Assembly: GCF_007858275.1 (NCBI RefSeq) | Contig: NZ_VFEV01000023.1 | Span: forward strand, 46,390-110,389 | From: Pseudomonas proteolytica | GTDB lineage: Bacteria > Pseudomonadota > Gammaproteobacteria > Pseudomonadales > Pseudomonadaceae | Direction: 5' to 3' | Length of the DNA stretch: 64,000 bases | In this document: piece after piece, positions 1 to 7,789 of the stretch | How positions within the stretch are numbered: the first letter of the stretch is position 1 | How the letters are laid out: the number at the start of each line of letters is the position of its first letter | Notes under the pieces: model-generated | Seen by the model: only the letters and a program-made list of their open reading frames with translations | What the model was told of the DNA's origin: nothing | The model's database searches: none | Position numbers and translations under genes: made by a program

Positions 1-1333
1 TGCCACCCTGGTTGACCGCGACAGCGGTGTCGTTCACCACCTTGAGGAACGGCACGACGCCCTGGGACTTGCCGTTGGTGCCCTTGATGTACGAACCCAG
101 TGCACGGACCGGCGTCCAGTCGTTGCCCAGGCCGCCAGCGAATTTGGACAGCATGGCGTTGTCGTGGATCGCGTGGTAGATGCCCGACAGATCATCCGGC
201 ACGGTGGTCAGGTAGCAGCTCGACAGCTGTGGACGCAGGGTGCCGGCGTTGAACAGGGTCGGAGTCGACGACATGTAGTCGAAGGACGACAGCAGGTTGT
301 AGAACTCGATGGCACGGTCTTCTTTGTGCTTCTCTTCGATCGCCAGGCCCATGGCCACACGCATGAAGAACACCTGCGGCAGTTCGAAACGGATCCCGTC
401 CTTGTGGATGAAGTAACGGTCGTACAGGGTCTGCAGGCCCAGGTAAGTGAACTGCTGGTCACGCTCGTGGTTGATCGCCTTGCCGAGTTTTTCCAGGTCG
501 AAGGTGGCCAGGATCGGGTTCAGCAATTCGAATTCGATACCCTTGGCGATGTAAGCAGGCAGGGCCTTGGCGTACAGGTCGGCCATTTCGTGGTGGGTGG
601 CGCTATCGGCCACGCCCAGGAACCCCAGGCCTTCGGCACGCAGGGTGTCCATCAGCAGGCGCGCGGTCACGAACGAGTAGTTCGGCTCACGCTCAACCAG
701 GGTACGGGCGGTCATCACCAGGGCGGTGTTGACGTCGGTCAGGGCCACGCCGTCGTACAGGTTCTTCAGGGTTTCACGCTGGATCAGGTCGCCGTCGACT
801 TCTTCCAGGCCTTCGCAGGCTTCGGTGATGATGGTGTTCAGGCGGCCCAGGTCCAGCGGCGCGAACGAACCATCAGCCAAGGTGATGCGGATCGACGGGT
901 GGGCTTGCACGGCTTCGGCGGACGGCGCGTGTACGGCACGTTCCTTGGCGCGCGAGTCGCGGTAGATCACGTAGTCCCGGGCCACTTTCTGCTCGCCGGC
1001 GCGCATCAGGGCCAGTTCGACCTGGTCCTGGATTTCTTCGATGTGGATGGTGCCGCCCGACGGCATGCGACGCTTGAAGGTCGCGGTGACTTGTTCGGTC
1101 AAGCGGGCAACGGTGTCGTGGATACGCGACGAAGCGGCAGCGGTGCCGCCTTCAACTGCAAGAAACGCTTTGGTGATGGCGACGGTGATTTTGTCATCGG
1201 TGTAAGGAACGACAGTGCCGTTACGCTTGATCACGCGCAATTGGCCGGGCGCGGTGGCGGACAGATCCATATTCGAATCAGCGCCCTGCGGCACGGAGCC
1301 TTGCGGGTTCTCGCGAGTTGTGTCGGTTTGCAT
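1..1333 (-). CDS. nrdA: Ribonucleoside-diphosphate reductase alpha chain, class Ia (3' part outside window)
   Basis: Catalytic large subunit of aerobic class Ia ribonucleotide reductase, which makes dNDPs from NDPs with the radical subunit NrdB. Translating the minus strand gives 444 residues from the ATG at 1333: an N-terminal ATP-cone (about residues 35-130, with the segment VIKRNGTVVPY), then the start of the R1 barrel with HEMADLYAKALP and the substrate-pocket segment STPTLFNAGT. The reading frame runs open off the left edge, so the C-terminal active-site cysteines are not seen. A GGAG sits 9-12 nt before the ATG. The leader and promoter upstream are annotated separately. As I recall P. 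aeruginosa, nrdAB adjoins the same two-component pair, which fits. High confidence in identity; only the far end is missing. Confidence 0.95.
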   Translation of the reverse strand, partial: MQTDTTRENPQGSVPQGADSNMDLSATAPGQLRVIKRNGTVVPYTDDKITVAITKAFLAVEGGTAAASSRIHDTVARLTEQVTATFKRRMPSGGTIHIEEIQDQVELALMRAGEQKVARDYVIYRDSRAKERAVHAPSAEAVQAHPSIRITLADGSFAPLDLGRLNTIITEACEGLEEVDGDLIQRETLKNLYDGVALTDVNTALVMTARTLVEREPNYSFVTARLLMDTLRAEGLGFLGVADSATHHEMADLYAKALPAYIAKGIEFELLNPILATFDLEKLGKAINHERDQQFTYLGLQTLYDRYFIHKDGIRFELPQVFFMRVAMGLAIEEKHKEDRAIEFYNLLSSFDYMSSTPTLFNAGTLRPQLSSCYLTTVPDDLSGIYHAIHDNAMLSKFAGGLGNDWTPVRALGSYIKGTNGKSQGVVPFLKVVNDTAVAVNQGG

Positions 1334-1722
1334 GGGGGGTTGTCTCCACATTCTATATTTATTTGGGCACCATCACGGTGCCCACCGTTCCGTCCTGAAG
1401 CACTTACAACAGGCCTTGGCCTGGCATAACAACCTCGGGACAGGAGGAAGGGAGCTGTTCGCGCCGCTTCCATGCCGAAGTCTTCGGTTCCAAGCCCTGG
1501 GCTCTTTACCGTATTCCTGTGTGGGTGTCGTTTGTATTGCAACACCCGTACCGTTTTCTCCCGTTGGGGCTTGAAAACAGCAGCCATCCGCGTGCGCGGT
1601 TTGGGCTTTCGAAAAAGGTTTAAGTTCCACCAAACAGGAGCAAGAAAGCTCTTGAGTTTCTTGTCTGATTTGTGTTTGGTCTTGTCGCTTGAAACCCTAC
1701 ATGTAGGGTTTTTTTTGCGACG
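1334..1722 (-). other. Long 5' leader of nrdA
   Basis: About 390 nt separate the nrdA start from the best promoter candidate. I find no convincing gene here. It holds small inverted repeats: a perfect 7-bp stem with a 5-nt loop (GGGCACC/GGTGCCC, 1365-1383), about 30 nt before the start codon, and CCGAA/TTCGG at 1475-1487. Neither is followed by a T run on the nrdA strand, so they are not intrinsic terminators there. I infer an untranslated leader; no known riboswitch class was recognised. Confidence 0.45.
1692..1711. promoter_or_regulatory. 20-bp perfect palindrome, NrdR-box-like
   Basis: AAACCCTACATGTAGGGTTT is a perfect palindrome. Its 16-bp core matches the general NrdR consensus (ACACTATATATAGTGT) at 12 of 16 positions, and the mismatches are symmetric. 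It would lie just downstream of the predicted nrdA start site, a repressor position. On the plus strand it is followed by a T run and could form a hairpin terminator, but no plus-strand gene lies upstream. Only one box is seen, whereas NrdR normally uses two. Confidence 0.45.
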
Positions 1723-1728
1723 AGGTAC

Positions 1729-1757
1729 AAGATAATGCGTTTTGGGGGGCTTAGCAA
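1729..1757 (-). promoter_or_regulatory. Putative sigma-70 promoter of nrdA
   Basis: Read on the minus strand: -35 TTGCTA (1757-1752), 17-bp spacer, -10 TATCTT (1734-1729), predicting transcription from about 1722. Each hexamer matches the consensus at four of six positions, so this is plausible rather than strong. The neighbouring DnaA boxes and palindrome support it. Confidence 0.4.
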
Positions 1758-1766
1758 CGCACTACC

Positions 1767-1787
1767 TGTGGATAACGCTGTGGGTAA
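1767..1787 (-). promoter_or_regulatory. Pair of DnaA boxes upstream of nrdA
   Basis: The minus strand carries TTATCCACA (1775-1767), a perfect DnaA box, and TTACCCACA (1787-1779), one mismatch from TTATNCACA, 12 bp apart start to start. They lie just upstream of the predicted -35. DnaA control of nrdAB through paired boxes is established in E. coli; the same role here is inference. Confidence 0.65.
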
Positions 1788-2041
1788 AATGTGTATGAAA
1801 GGTGGAACCGCCGTGTAGGCCGCAGTACTGCTGCATCGCACCGTTTGTCACCGAATATTCCAAGCTGAAAACACCCGGTTGGATTTTTGCGGGCGCGAAC
1901 CCTATCACAAAAAATCGCGATCACCGAATGCATTTCCTGGCTTGTGTTGCAGGGTCAGGCCATGGCTACAATCGGCCTTTATTCCTACACTGTTATGCCC
2001 TTTATGCATGACAAATTTGGTACGGCTGGCGAAGATCAAAA

Positions 2042-2130
2042 TGTGGGAGCGGGCTTGCCCGCGATAACGGTGGATCAGCAGTAGGTATGTTGCCTGACAC
2101 ACTGCTATCGCGGGCAAGCCCGCTCCTACA
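2042..2130. repeat. REPIN (inverted pair of REP sequences)
   Basis: Two REP copies face each other: a 25-bp arm beginning TGTGGGAGCGGGCTTGCC (2042-2066) and its near-exact reverse complement (2106-2130), around a 39-bp spacer. The same REP core recurs at 4.5, 11.8 and 13.3 kb. It lies between nrdA and the divergent two-component operon. Confidence 0.85.
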
Positions 2131-2180
2131 TTTGAACCTGCGCAGTCCTGACAAATCCCTTATAAAAACGAGGACCACCC

Positions 2181-2906
2181 GTGGAGCAAGAAGCCTGGCA
2201 GGTACTGATTGTCGAGGACGACCAGCGGCTGGCTGAGTTGACCCGTGACTACCTGGAAAGCAACGGCCTGCGGGTCTCCATCGAGGGCGACGGAGCCCTG
2301 GCGGTGGCGCGGATCATTGCCGAGCAGCCGGACCTGGTAATCCTCGACCTGATGCTGCCCGGCGAAGACGGCCTGAGCATTTGCCGCAAGGTGCGCGAGC
2401 GCTACGACGGGGTGATCCTGATGCTCACCGCGCGTACCGACGACATGGACCAGGTTCTGGGCCTGGACATGGGGGCCGATGACTATGTGTGCAAGCCGGT
2501 GCGCCCGCGCCTGCTGCTGGCGCGGATCCAGGCACTGTTGCGGCGCAGCGAAAGCGCCGAGCCTGCCGCCCCGGAAAAACAGCGGCGCCTGCAATTCGGC
2601 CCCCTGGTGGTCGACAACGCCTTGCGCGAAGCCTGGCTGCACGATGGCGGCATCGAACTGACCAGCGCCGAATTCGATCTGTTGTGGCTCTTGGTGGCCA
2701 ATGCCGGGCGCATCCTGTCCCGGGAAGAGATCTTCACCGCCTTGCGCGGTATCGGCTACGACGGCCAGGACCGCTCCATTGACGTACGCATCTCGCGGAT
2801 CCGCCCGAAAATCGGCGACGACCCCATCCACCCGCGCCTGATCAAGACCATTCGCAGCAAAGGTTACCTGTTCGTCCCCGAAGCCGCCGCCGATATGCTG
2901 TCGTGA
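2181..2906 (+). CDS. OmpR-family response regulator, RstA-like
   Basis: DNA-binding response regulator of 241 aa. The receiver domain (about 7-120) has the acidic pair D13/D14, the phospho-acceptor D56 in ILDLMLPGEDG and the conserved lysine in CKPV. The C-terminal winged helix (about 140-235) ends in the usual RSKGYLFVP. The start is GTG at 2181 with GAGGA 8-12 nt upstream. Its stop overlaps the GTG of the sensor gene by 2 bp, so the two are translationally coupled. Position beside nrdA matches the P. aeruginosa pair next to nrdAB, as I recall. Target genes and signal are not visible from the sequence. Confidence 0.9.
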   Translation: MEQEAWQVLIVEDDQRLAELTRDYLESNGLRVSIEGDGALAVARIIAEQPDLVILDLMLPGEDGLSICRKVRERYDGVILMLTARTDDMDQVLGLDMGADDYVCKPVRPRLLLARIQALLRRSESAEPAAPEKQRRLQFGPLVVDNALREAWLHDGGIELTSAEFDLLWLLVANAGRILSREEIFTALRGIGYDGQDRSIDVRISRIRPKIGDDPIHPRLIKTIRSKGYLFVPEAAADMLS

Positions 2907-4513
2907 ACTCGATCTTCCTGCGTATCTATGGCGGCATGTGCGCGGCGCTGATCCTCGTGGCCCTGCTTGGCGTATTGGCGCTGCACCTGCTCAATGAGGT
3001 GCGCAGCGGCCAGTACCGCGAGCGGCTGGCCCACGGCACCTTTGCCCTGATGGGCGACAACCTGCAGCCGATGAGCAGCATCGAGCGCCAGCGCGCCCTG
3101 GCGGTGTGGGAGCGATTGCTGGGGATTCCCTTGCAATTGCAGACGGTGGCGGATGCCCGCCTGGACCTGAGCCAGCGCAATCGCCTGCAGCGCGGCCAGG
3201 TCCTGGTGGAGCAGACCGGGCCCCATGCGGCCCGGGTGTTGCGCCTGGTCAGTGAGAAGGAGCAACTGCTGCTCACCGGCGAAGTGCAGCAGATCAGCGA
3301 GCAGTTGGCCCGGGCCACTATTTATTTGCTGGCCGACGAACTGGTGCGTTTTCCAGTTGCCGAGCAGCCGCAACGGTTGGCCGACCTGAAAGACGCCAAG
3401 GGCTTCGGCTTTGAAATGCACCTGCTCAAGCTCGACGAAGCGGACATGGACGAGGACCAGCGGCGTCGCGTGGCCGAAGGCGACACGGTGATGGCCCTGG
3501 GCAAGGGCGGCGACTCGATCCGTGTGTTTGCCGGCATGGTCGGCACGCCGTGGGTCCTGGAAATCGGCCCGCTGTACCAGATGAATCCTTACCCGGCGCA
3601 ATGGCTGGTGCTGATTGCATTGATTGGTCTGACCCTGATCGGCTTGATCGTGTATTTGCTGGTACGCCAACTGGAGCGCCGCCTACGCGGGCTCGAAGCG
3701 GCCGCCACGCGCATCGCCAAGGGCAACCTGGAAGCGCGGGTGCCGGCGCGCGGTGCCGACTCGGTAGGGCGCCTGGCGGCGGCCTTCAACGGCATGGCCG
3801 AGCACTTGCAGCGCCTGTTGGCGATTCAGCGTGAATTGGTGCGCGCGGTGTCCCATGAGTTACGCACCCCGGTGGCCCGCCTGCGTTTTGGCCTGGAGAT
3901 GATCGGCGACGCCGCGACGCCCGAAGCCCGGCGCAAATACATGGAAGGCATGGACAGTGATATCCAGGACCTCGACGGCCTGGTGGATGAAATGCTCACC
4001 TATGCGCGCCTGGAGCAGGGTTCGCCGGCCCTGAGTTTCCAGCGGGTCGACCTCAGTGCCTTGCTCGACCAGGTGATCGGCGAGCTGGCACCCTTGCGGC
4101 CAGGGATCGAGGTGGCGCGGGGCGTGTGTCTGTCATCGGCGCACCTGGATGCGGCCTGGGTCGACGCCGAGCCGCGCTACCTGCACCGCGCCCTGCAAAA
4201 CCTGGTGAGCAATGCCATGCGCCATGCGCAGTCGCGGGTGCTGATCAGTTACCAGGTGGGGCAGGTGCGTTGCCGTATCGACGTCGAAGACGATGGCCCA
4301 GGCGTGCCGGAAAGCGCCTGGGAGCGGATATTTACCCCATTCCTGCGACTGGACGACAGCCGTACACGCGCCTCGGGTGGGCATGGCCTGGGTTTGTCGA
4401 TTGTGCGGCGGATTATCTACTGGCACGGCGGCCGGGCATTGATCAGCAAGAGCAACAACCTGGGCGGGGCGTGTTTCAGCCTGAGCTGGCCGCGGGATCA
4501 GGACAAGACTTGA
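2903..4513 (+). CDS. Sensor histidine kinase, RstB-like
   Basis: Inner-membrane sensor kinase of 536 aa, partner of the preceding regulator. Transmembrane helix 1 is at about 10-30, a periplasmic sensor region follows to about 230, then helix 2 (ALIGLTLIGLIVYLLV) and a HAMP linker. The dimerisation/phospho-acceptor helix has H318 in SHELRTP. The ATPase domain has the N box NLVSNAMRHA, the G1 box DDGPGVP and the G2 box GGHGLGLSIV. It starts at a GTG overlapping the regulator stop. The architecture and coupling with an OmpR-type partner support RstB type; the input signal is unknown. Confidence 0.9.
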   Translation: MNSIFLRIYGGMCAALILVALLGVLALHLLNEVRSGQYRERLAHGTFALMGDNLQPMSSIERQRALAVWERLLGIPLQLQTVADARLDLSQRNRLQRGQVLVEQTGPHAARVLRLVSEKEQLLLTGEVQQISEQLARATIYLLADELVRFPVAEQPQRLADLKDAKGFGFEMHLLKLDEADMDEDQRRRVAEGDTVMALGKGGDSIRVFAGMVGTPWVLEIGPLYQMNPYPAQWLVLIALIGLTLIGLIVYLLVRQLERRLRGLEAAATRIAKGNLEARVPARGADSVGRLAAAFNGMAEHLQRLLAIQRELVRAVSHELRTPVARLRFGLEMIGDAATPEARRKYMEGMDSDIQDLDGLVDEMLTYARLEQGSPALSFQRVDLSALLDQVIGELAPLRPGIEVARGVCLSSAHLDAAWVDAEPRYLHRALQNLVSNAMRHAQSRVLISYQVGQVRCRIDVEDDGPGVPESAWERIFTPFLRLDDSRTRASGGHGLGLSIVRRIIYWHGGRALISKSNNLGGACFSLSWPRDQDKT

Positions 4514-4518
4514 GAGCG

Positions 4519-4594
4519 TCATCGCAAGCAAGCCAGCTTGCATTCCAAAGGATGTACTCGGTCAACTGTGGGAGCTGGCTTGCCTGCGATAGCG
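4519..4594. repeat. Degenerate REPIN
   Basis: An imperfect inverted pair: ATCGCAAGCAAGCCAGCTTG on the left and TGTGGGAGCTGGCTTGCCTG on the right. It fills the gap between the convergent ends of the sensor kinase gene and pcpS and may help end transcription from both sides. Confidence 0.7.
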
Positions 4595-4599
4595 CTATA

Positions 4600-5316
4600 T
4601 CAGGCACCGATGGCCACGAGGCTCAACAACTGCCCGTCATCCACCGCAAACTGCCCCTCCAGCTCCTTGCCATAACACCACTCACTGGACAAATCTGTCA
4701 GCAATCGCAAGCGCAAAAATCCTGAATCGGACCACTCCACCACCTCGGCATGCTCAAAGTAGAAACGCTTCTGCACAATCGGGTAGAGCGCCTTGAACAG
4801 GCTTTCCTTGGCCGAAAACGTCAGGGTCACCAGCTGCGCAACCTGCTCCCTTGGTCCTGTGGCCATGCGCTGCATTTCATCCGGGGTAAGGATTTCCCCG
4901 GCCAGGCGCTCGGCCCGCTCAAGGGGCAATAGGTTTTCCAGGTCCATGCCCAGCCCGCGCCACTGGGCCTTGTGGGCGACGATGGCGGCGGCATGCCCGG
5001 TGCTATGGGTGATCGAGCCGCTGATATGCGAGGGCCACACCGGGGCGCGGTCCTCACCGATGGCGGGGATAAAGTCCAGGCCTTCTAGCTGTTGCAAGGC
5101 GCTGCGGGCGCACAGCCGGCCCGCCAGAAACTCCGCCTGCCGCTTGGCCACCGAGCGTTGGATACTGGCCGGCGGCGGCACGGCGCAGCGCTGGAAGTCG
5201 CCGGGTTCGAGCAATTTGGGCTCGAAACGGGTGCTCAGGAACACCGTGCCGGGCAAGGTGGCGGGCAGCGGCCAATGGTCATCAAGTGGGGTGCAGCAGG
5301 CGGGTATCGGGTTCAT
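4600..5316 (-). CDS. pcpS: 4'-phosphopantetheinyl transferase
   Basis: Transfers 4'-phosphopantetheine from CoA to the serine of acyl, peptidyl and siderophore carrier proteins, turning apo-ACP into holo-ACP. The 238-aa product has the EntD/PcpS layout: an N-terminal half with the CoA-binding segment KRQAEFLAGRLCARSAL, the Mg-binding GMDLENLLPLERAERLA (about residue 120) and the signature TFSAKESLFKALYPIV (about 165). Single-enzyme pseudomonads use PcpS for both AcpP (encoded at 46.1 kb here) and pyoverdine synthetases, which is family knowledge. It is divergent from phoP with about 150 bp between, and convergent with the sensor kinase gene. Confidence 0.92.
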   Translation of the reverse strand: MNPIPACCTPLDDHWPLPATLPGTVFLSTRFEPKLLEPGDFQRCAVPPPASIQRSVAKRQAEFLAGRLCARSALQQLEGLDFIPAIGEDRAPVWPSHISGSITHSTGHAAAIVAHKAQWRGLGMDLENLLPLERAERLAGEILTPDEMQRMATGPREQVAQLVTLTFSAKESLFKALYPIVQKRFYFEHAEVVEWSDSGFLRLRLLTDLSSEWCYGKELEGQFAVDDGQLLSLVAIGA

Positions 5317-5361
5317 GCCGGCTATTCTGCACGGGGCGGGACCTGCCTGGGTAGCCCGCCG

Positions 5362-5395
5362 GTTCAGACTGTGTTCAGTTCAACCGCCGTAAACT
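5362..5395 (+). promoter_or_regulatory. PhoP box and -10 of phoPQ
   Basis: GTTCAG-N5-GTTCAG (5362-5378) is a perfect direct repeat with 11-bp period, the form PhoP binds as a tandem dimer. A -10-like TAAACT (5390-5395) follows 11 bp later with no good -35, the arrangement of a PhoP-activated promoter. The start site would be near 5402, about 60 nt before phoP. Confidence 0.75.
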
Positions 5396-5464
5396 GCGCA
5401 AGCATACCTTCAGGGCCGCTATGATGGTTCCCTGCGGGACGGTGGATTGGCCTTGGAGAGTGTT

Positions 5465-6142
5465 ATGAAATTGCTGGTTGTCGAAGATGAGGCGTTGTTG
5501 CGCCATCACCTGCTGACCCGTCTTGGCGACAGCGGCCACGTGGTCGAAGCCGTGGCTAACGCCGAAGAAGCGCTGTACCAGACCGGGCAATTCAATCATG
5601 ACCTGGCGATCATCGACCTGGGCCTGCCGGGCATGGGCGGCCTGGACCTGATCCGCCAACTGCGGGCCCAGGCCAAGACCTTCCCGATCCTGATCCTCAC
5701 CGCGCGCGGCAACTGGCAGGACAAGGTCGAAGGCCTGGCCGCCGGGGCCGATGACTATGTGGTCAAGCCGTTCCAGTTCGAAGAGCTGGAGGCGCGGATG
5801 AACGCCCTGTTGCGCCGCTCCAGCGGTTTTACCCAATCGACCATCGTCGCCGGCCCCTTGCTGCTGGACCTCAACCGCAAGCAGGCGTCCCTGGACGAGC
5901 AGCCCCTGGCGCTGACGGCCTATGAGTACCGGATCCTCGAATACCTGATGCGTCATCACCAGCAAGTGGTGGCCAAGGATCGGTTGATGGAACAACTCTA
6001 TCCCGATGATGACGAGCGTGATCCGAACGTGATCGAAGTGCTGGTCGGCCGCCTGCGTCGCAAGCTCGAAGGCCCGGCCGGGTTCAAGCCCATCGACACC
6101 GTGCGTGGCCTGGGCTACATGTTTAACGAGCGCTGCCGTTGA
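5465..6142 (+). CDS. phoP: Response regulator PhoP
   Basis: OmpR-family regulator of 225 aa, responding with PhoQ to low Mg2+ and cationic peptides and controlling LPS modification and Mg uptake. The receiver has E7/D8, phospho-acceptor D51 in IIDLGLPGMGG and the lysine in VKPFQFEELEAR. The winged helix follows at about 128-223 and ends in DTVRGLGYMFNE, as in enteric and Pseudomonas PhoP. An in-frame upstream start at 5447 exists, but the ATG at 5465 with GGAGAG before it matches the family. The stop overlaps the phoQ start. In P. aeruginosa oprH precedes phoP in the operon; here pcpS is the divergent neighbour and no oprH is present. Confidence 0.93.
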   Translation: MKLLVVEDEALLRHHLLTRLGDSGHVVEAVANAEEALYQTGQFNHDLAIIDLGLPGMGGLDLIRQLRAQAKTFPILILTARGNWQDKVEGLAAGADDYVVKPFQFEELEARMNALLRRSSGFTQSTIVAGPLLLDLNRKQASLDEQPLALTAYEYRILEYLMRHHQQVVAKDRLMEQLYPDDDERDPNVIEVLVGRLRRKLEGPAGFKPIDTVRGLGYMFNERCR

Positions 6143-7485
6143 TTCGTTCGCTGCGTGTGCGCCTGATGCTGGCGGCCACCACCTTGGCCGTATTGTTCAT
6201 GCTCGGGCTGTTACCGGCGATGCAGGGCGCGTTCAGCCTGGCGTTGCAGGATTCCATCGAGCAGCGCCTGGCGTCCGATGTGACCACCCTGATCTCTGCC
6301 GCGCGGGTCGATAACAACCGCTTGCTGATGCCGGCGCAGTTGCCGGACGAGCGCTTCAACCTGACCGATAGCCGCCTGCTGGGCTATATCTACGACCGTG
6401 AAGGCCATCTGGTCTGGCGTTCGCGGGCGACCAGGGAAGAAAACATCAACTACCGGCCGCGCTACGACGGGCGCGGCAACGAGTTTGCGAAGATCCGCGA
6501 AGCCAACGGCCAGGAATTCTTCGTCTATGACGTCGAGGTCAAGCTGCTGGGGGGCAAGAGCGCGGCGTTCAGTATTGTCGCCCTGCAACCGGTGCGCGAA
6601 TACCAAGTGACCCTTGAAGGCCTGCGGGAGAACCTCTACCTGGGGTTTGGCGCCGCCTTGCTGGTGCTGCTGAGCCTGCTGTGGATCGGCCTGACCTGGG
6701 GCTTGCAGGCCTTGCGCCGGCTGAGCCAGGAGCTGGATGAAATCGAAGGCGGCACCCGGGAAAGTCTCAGCGAGCAACACCCGCGGGAGCTGCTGCGCCT
6801 GACCGGTTCCCTCAACCGCTTGCTCCATAGCGAGCGCGAGCAGCGCACCCGTTACCGCGACTCCCTGGACGACCTGGCCCACAGCCTGAAAACCCCGCTG
6901 GCGGTGTTGCAGGGGGTGAGTGAAGACATGGCCCAGCGCCCCCAGGACCTTGAACAGGCGCGGGTCCTGCAGTCGCAGATCGAACGCATGAGCCAGCAGA
7001 TCAGCTATCAATTGCAGCGCGCCAGCCTGCGTAAAAGCGGCCTGGTGCGCCACCAGGTGCGCCTGCGCCCGGTGCTGCAAAGCCTGTGCGACACCCTCGA
7101 CAAGGTCTACCGCGACAAGCGCGTGCGCGTGTCTTTCGCGCTACCAGAGCAGTGCGACGTGCCCATCGAGCAAGGCGCCTTGCTGGAGTTGCTCGGCAAC
7201 CTGCTGGAAAACGCCTACCGCCTGTGCCTGAGTGAGGTGCGCGTGACCCTGGATGAAAGTGCCGATGGCGTGCGCTTGTGCATCGAAGACGACGGCCCCG
7301 GTGTGCCTCCCGACCAACGTGCGCGGATCCTGCAGCGCGGTGAGCGGTTGGACCGCCAGCATCCGGGGCAGGGGATCGGGTTGGCGGTGGTCAAGGACAT
7401 TATTGAAAGCTACGGCGCACGGTTGACCCTGGGGGATTCGCCTCTAGGGGGCGCGGCGTTCAGGATTCATTTTCCGGCTGTTTGA
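6139..7485 (+). CDS. phoQ: Sensor kinase PhoQ
   Basis: Inner-membrane sensor of divalent cations, 448 aa. Transmembrane helix 1 lies at about 9-30 and a periplasmic PAS-like sensor at about 31-165. Helix 2 (GAALLVLLSLLWIGLTWG) and a HAMP-like linker follow. The phospho-acceptor is H248 in DLAHSLKTPLA, the variant H box typical of PhoQ. The ATPase domain has NLLENAYRL, DDGPGVPP and GQGIGLAVV. The best start is TTG at 6139, overlapping the phoP stop by 3 bp, because the protein then begins MIRSLRVRLML as in other pseudomonads. No terminator is seen; a MITE-like element follows directly. Confidence 0.92.
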   Translation: MIRSLRVRLMLAATTLAVLFMLGLLPAMQGAFSLALQDSIEQRLASDVTTLISAARVDNNRLLMPAQLPDERFNLTDSRLLGYIYDREGHLVWRSRATREENINYRPRYDGRGNEFAKIREANGQEFFVYDVEVKLLGGKSAAFSIVALQPVREYQVTLEGLRENLYLGFGAALLVLLSLLWIGLTWGLQALRRLSQELDEIEGGTRESLSEQHPRELLRLTGSLNRLLHSEREQRTRYRDSLDDLAHSLKTPLAVLQGVSEDMAQRPQDLEQARVLQSQIERMSQQISYQLQRASLRKSGLVRHQVRLRPVLQSLCDTLDKVYRDKRVRVSFALPEQCDVPIEQGALLELLGNLLENAYRLCLSEVRVTLDESADGVRLCIEDDGPGVPPDQRARILQRGERLDRQHPGQGIGLAVVKDIIESYGARLTLGDSPLGGAAFRIHFPAV

Positions 7486-7513
7486 TCTTTATTGGATTGA
7501 CCGGCCGCATCGC

Positions 7514-7742
7514 AGCATCGGTATCTACACAACTTTGCCGCAACGCCTAAATCCAGGCAGATAGCGCAGTTGTGGCGAGCGGGCTTGTCCCGCGCTGGGC
7601 TGCGAAGCAGCCCCAATAAGCCGAATGCGTTGTACCAGATACACCGCAGCGGCTGGTTTTGGGGCTGCTTCGCAGCCCAGCGCGGGGCAAGCCCGCTCGC
7701 CACGGGGGGCGTCAGTTTCTGAAAGTCGTGTAGATACCTATG
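7514..7742 (+). mobile_element. MITE-like element in REP, copy 1 (229 bp)
   Basis: Ends are CATCGGTATCTACACAACTT and, inverted, CATAGGTATCTACACGACTT. The 8-bp direct repeat CGCATCGC brackets it (7506-7513 and 7743-7750); this is a REP-tip sequence, and REP sequence continues on the right (TGGCTTGCCTGCGATGGC). Inside the terminal repeats are a left arm (GCCGCAACGCCTAAAT and on) and a right arm (GTCAGTTTCTG), then a nested pair of GTGGCGAGCGGGCTTG repeats. The long centre is itself palindromic (GGGCTGCGAAGCAGCCCC facing its complement). There is no coding capacity for a transposase. It is the longest of three copies in the window. Confidence 0.8.
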
Positions 7743-7789
7743 CGCATCGCTGGCTTGCCTGCGATGGCGCCCGTCCAAACAATACATCC

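Noticed and set aside
164..1429. Open frame of 421 codons on the plus strand opposite nrdA
   Set aside because: Low-complexity V/G/Q/H-rich translation with no family match, lying fully across the recognisable nrdA coding sequence; a third-position GC artefact.
1692..1718. Palindrome plus T run read as a plus-strand terminator
   Set aside because: No plus-strand gene lies upstream, and its position at the nrdA start site fits a protein-binding site better.
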